From positions 124,001 through 188,000 of the forward strand of contig NZ_AUHD01000001.1 in the NCBI RefSeq assembly GCF_000423005.1: a stretch of DNA of 64,000 nt, in the 5' to 3' direction. The number at the start of each line of letters is the position of its first letter. Positions within the stretch are counted from its first letter, which is position 1. Made by a program: the position numbers and the translations under genes. Below, in pieces: positions 62,773-64,000 of the stretch. The DNA comes from Gelidibacter mesophilus DSM 14095 (GTDB lineage: Bacteria > Bacteroidota > Bacteroidia > Flavobacteriales > Flavobacteriaceae). Under the pieces are notes generated by a model that searched no databases, had not been told where the DNA came from, and saw only the letters and a program-made list of their open reading frames with translations.

Positions 62773-64000
62773 ATGCAGGAGAACTTTCTACATTACGTAT
62801 GGCAATTCAAAAAGTTTAACACCGCTGATTTAAAAACAACAGCAGGTGAAACTATTTCTTTGCTCAACATTGGCCAGCACAATTTAAACGGAGGTCCTGA
62901 TTTTTTTAATGCCCAACTCAAAATTAACGAGCAGCTATGGGCAGGTAATGTGGAGATTCATATTAAATCAAGTGATTGGTATGTACATAATCATGAAGTG
63001 GACCCCGCCTATGATACTGTTATTTTACATGTGGTTTATGAGCATGATACAGATATTTACAGAAAGAACAATTCCAAAATCCCAACCTTAGAACTTAAGA
63101 AGCTAATCCATAAAAATGTATTTCAGAATTATCAAACGCTTTTAATGTCACCACATAAATGGATCAATTGTGAAAATGACTTTGCTGACGTAGATGAGTT
63201 TGTGGTTTCAAATTGGTTAGAGCGTTTGTACATTGAACGACTTGAAAGAAAGGCGAGTGCCATTGAAGTTTTATTGAGAAATTCAAAAAATGATTGGGAA
63301 GGCGTATTATTTAAACTTTTAGCTAAAAATTTTGGATTAAAAGTTAATGGAGAAGCATTTCTGAGCATGGCCAATTCTTTTGATTTTTCCATCCTAAGAA
63401 AATCGAAATCGCGGCCGCTTCAATTGGAAGCCTTGTTTTTTGGACAATTGGGAATGTTGGAAAAACCGATTGAAAATGCGTATTACTTAAACCTGTCCAA
63501 CGAATATAGGTTCCTCAAACAGAAGTTCAATCTTTCCAATAAGAATGTCATTCCGCTTCAATTCTTCAGATTGAGACCTCCAAATTTTCCAACCATTAGA
63601 TTGTCACAACTCGCAATGCTTTATTATGAGCATCCCAATTTGTTTACAAAAGTAATGGCAGCTGAAACTATTGAAGCTTTATATAAAATTTTTAACATCA
63701 GTAGTTCTGAGTTTTGGAAGACCCATTTCACTTTTGAAAAAACTTCCCGCGCTTCTCAAAAAACGCTGACCAAAAGCTTCGTTGATTTGTTATTGATCAA
63801 TAGCATTCTTCCATTGAGATTTTGTTATGTACAACAACAAGGCAAACCTGCGGGAGAATCTAGTCTTTTGATGGCCAAAAAACTAGCGTCAGAACAGAAT
63901 GCCATGATTAAAGCTTTTAATAATTTAAAACCTATCTCAAACTCGGCTATGACCTCCCAGGCCCTCATCCAGCTAAAAACCGAATATTGTGATAAGAACA
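62773..64000 (+). CDS. DUF2851 family protein, cut by the right edge
   Basis: Open from the ATG at 62773 to the end of the window, 409 codons with no stop. Landmarks: 'NFLHYVWQFKKFN', 'GQHNLNGGPDFFNAQ', 'GNVEIHIKSSDWYVH', 'PLQLEALFFGQLGML' and 'FFRLRPPNFPTIRLSQLA'. It fits DUF2851, a Bacteroidota protein of about 420 residues whose first part resembles nuclease-like folds; function unknown. Only the last few residues are probably missing. Confidence 0.88.
   Translation, partial: MQENFLHYVWQFKKFNTADLKTTAGETISLLNIGQHNLNGGPDFFNAQLKINEQLWAGNVEIHIKSSDWYVHNHEVDPAYDTVILHVVYEHDTDIYRKNNSKIPTLELKKLIHKNVFQNYQTLLMSPHKWINCENDFADVDEFVVSNWLERLYIERLERKASAIEVLLRNSKNDWEGVLFKLLAKNFGLKVNGEAFLSMANSFDFSILRKSKSRPLQLEALFFGQLGMLEKPIENAYYLNLSNEYRFLKQKFNLSNKNVIPLQFFRLRPPNFPTIRLSQLAMLYYEHPNLFTKVMAAETIEALYKIFNISSSEFWKTHFTFEKTSRASQKTLTKSFVDLLLINSILPLRFCYVQQQGKPAGESSLLMAKKLASEQNAMIKAFNNLKPISNSAMTSQALIQLKTEYCDKN

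Overview
The window is a 64 kb piece of chromosome from a member of the Flavobacteriaceae (Bacteroidota). Evidence for this: AT-rich DNA; a complete gldK-gldL-gldM-gldN block (type IX secretion and gliding motor); exosortase XrtF with its partner protein; a purH / mreB-mreC-mreD-mrdA-rodA block; the miaB / sigma-54 activator / lptE / TPR / secG / groES / groEL gene order; and many Bacteroidota-type promoters (TTTG, about 19 bp, TAnnTTTG). I saw no rRNA, tRNA, CRISPR array, prophage, transposase or plasmid function. Genus and species cannot be told from this text alone.

Layout. 1-3.6 kb (minus): part of the kynurenine route of tryptophan breakdown, with kynureninase, kynurenine 3-monooxygenase, a RidA-type deaminase and the start of an aldehyde dehydrogenase cut by the window edge. 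Short palindromic repeats sit in the gaps and even inside the N-terminal coding sequence of the last two genes. 4-10 kb: a lipoprotein, a methyltransferase, lipoprotein MsrA, a cysteine-free zinc-ribbon relative next to Nif3/DUF34, and a lipoprotein with lpxK. 10-19.5 kb: a hybrid histidine kinase, gap-lipA, an NRAMP-type transporter broken by an in-frame TGA, an ECF sigma factor overlapping a glycosyltransferase, aquaporin, and an ECF sigma / anti-sigma pair. 19.7-27 kb: murB with an aminotransferase, a PDZ aspartyl protease, a DUF1573 protein, valS. 27-34 kb: cell-shape genes and purH. 34-41 kb: an ABC permease, a GAF protein, the exosortase F pair, then a metal-themed group (HYC_CC_PP protein, TonB-dependent receptor, HMA-domain protein). 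41-48 kb: groEL/groES, secG, TPR, lptE, sigma-54 activator, miaB. 48-64 kb: a membrane protein, an LVIVD lipoprotein, topA, an arginase-fold protein with degraded metal ligands, gldKLMN, an oxidoreductase, DUF983, ABC-F with a CPXCG protein, and a DUF2851 gene cut by the right edge.

Themes. Most of the window is core flavobacterial housekeeping: envelope growth (murB, mre/mrd/rodA, lpxK, lptE), secretion (secG, gldKLMN, xrtF), folding and translation (groESL, valS, miaB, ABC-F). The points most worth following are the palindromic repeat that became coding sequence at two gene starts, the single nonsense codon in the NRAMP gene, the arginase-like gene beside gldK that has lost half its metal ligands, the exosortase F / metal-receptor neighbourhood, and a candidate sigma-54 promoter before groES in a window that also carries a sigma-54 activator.
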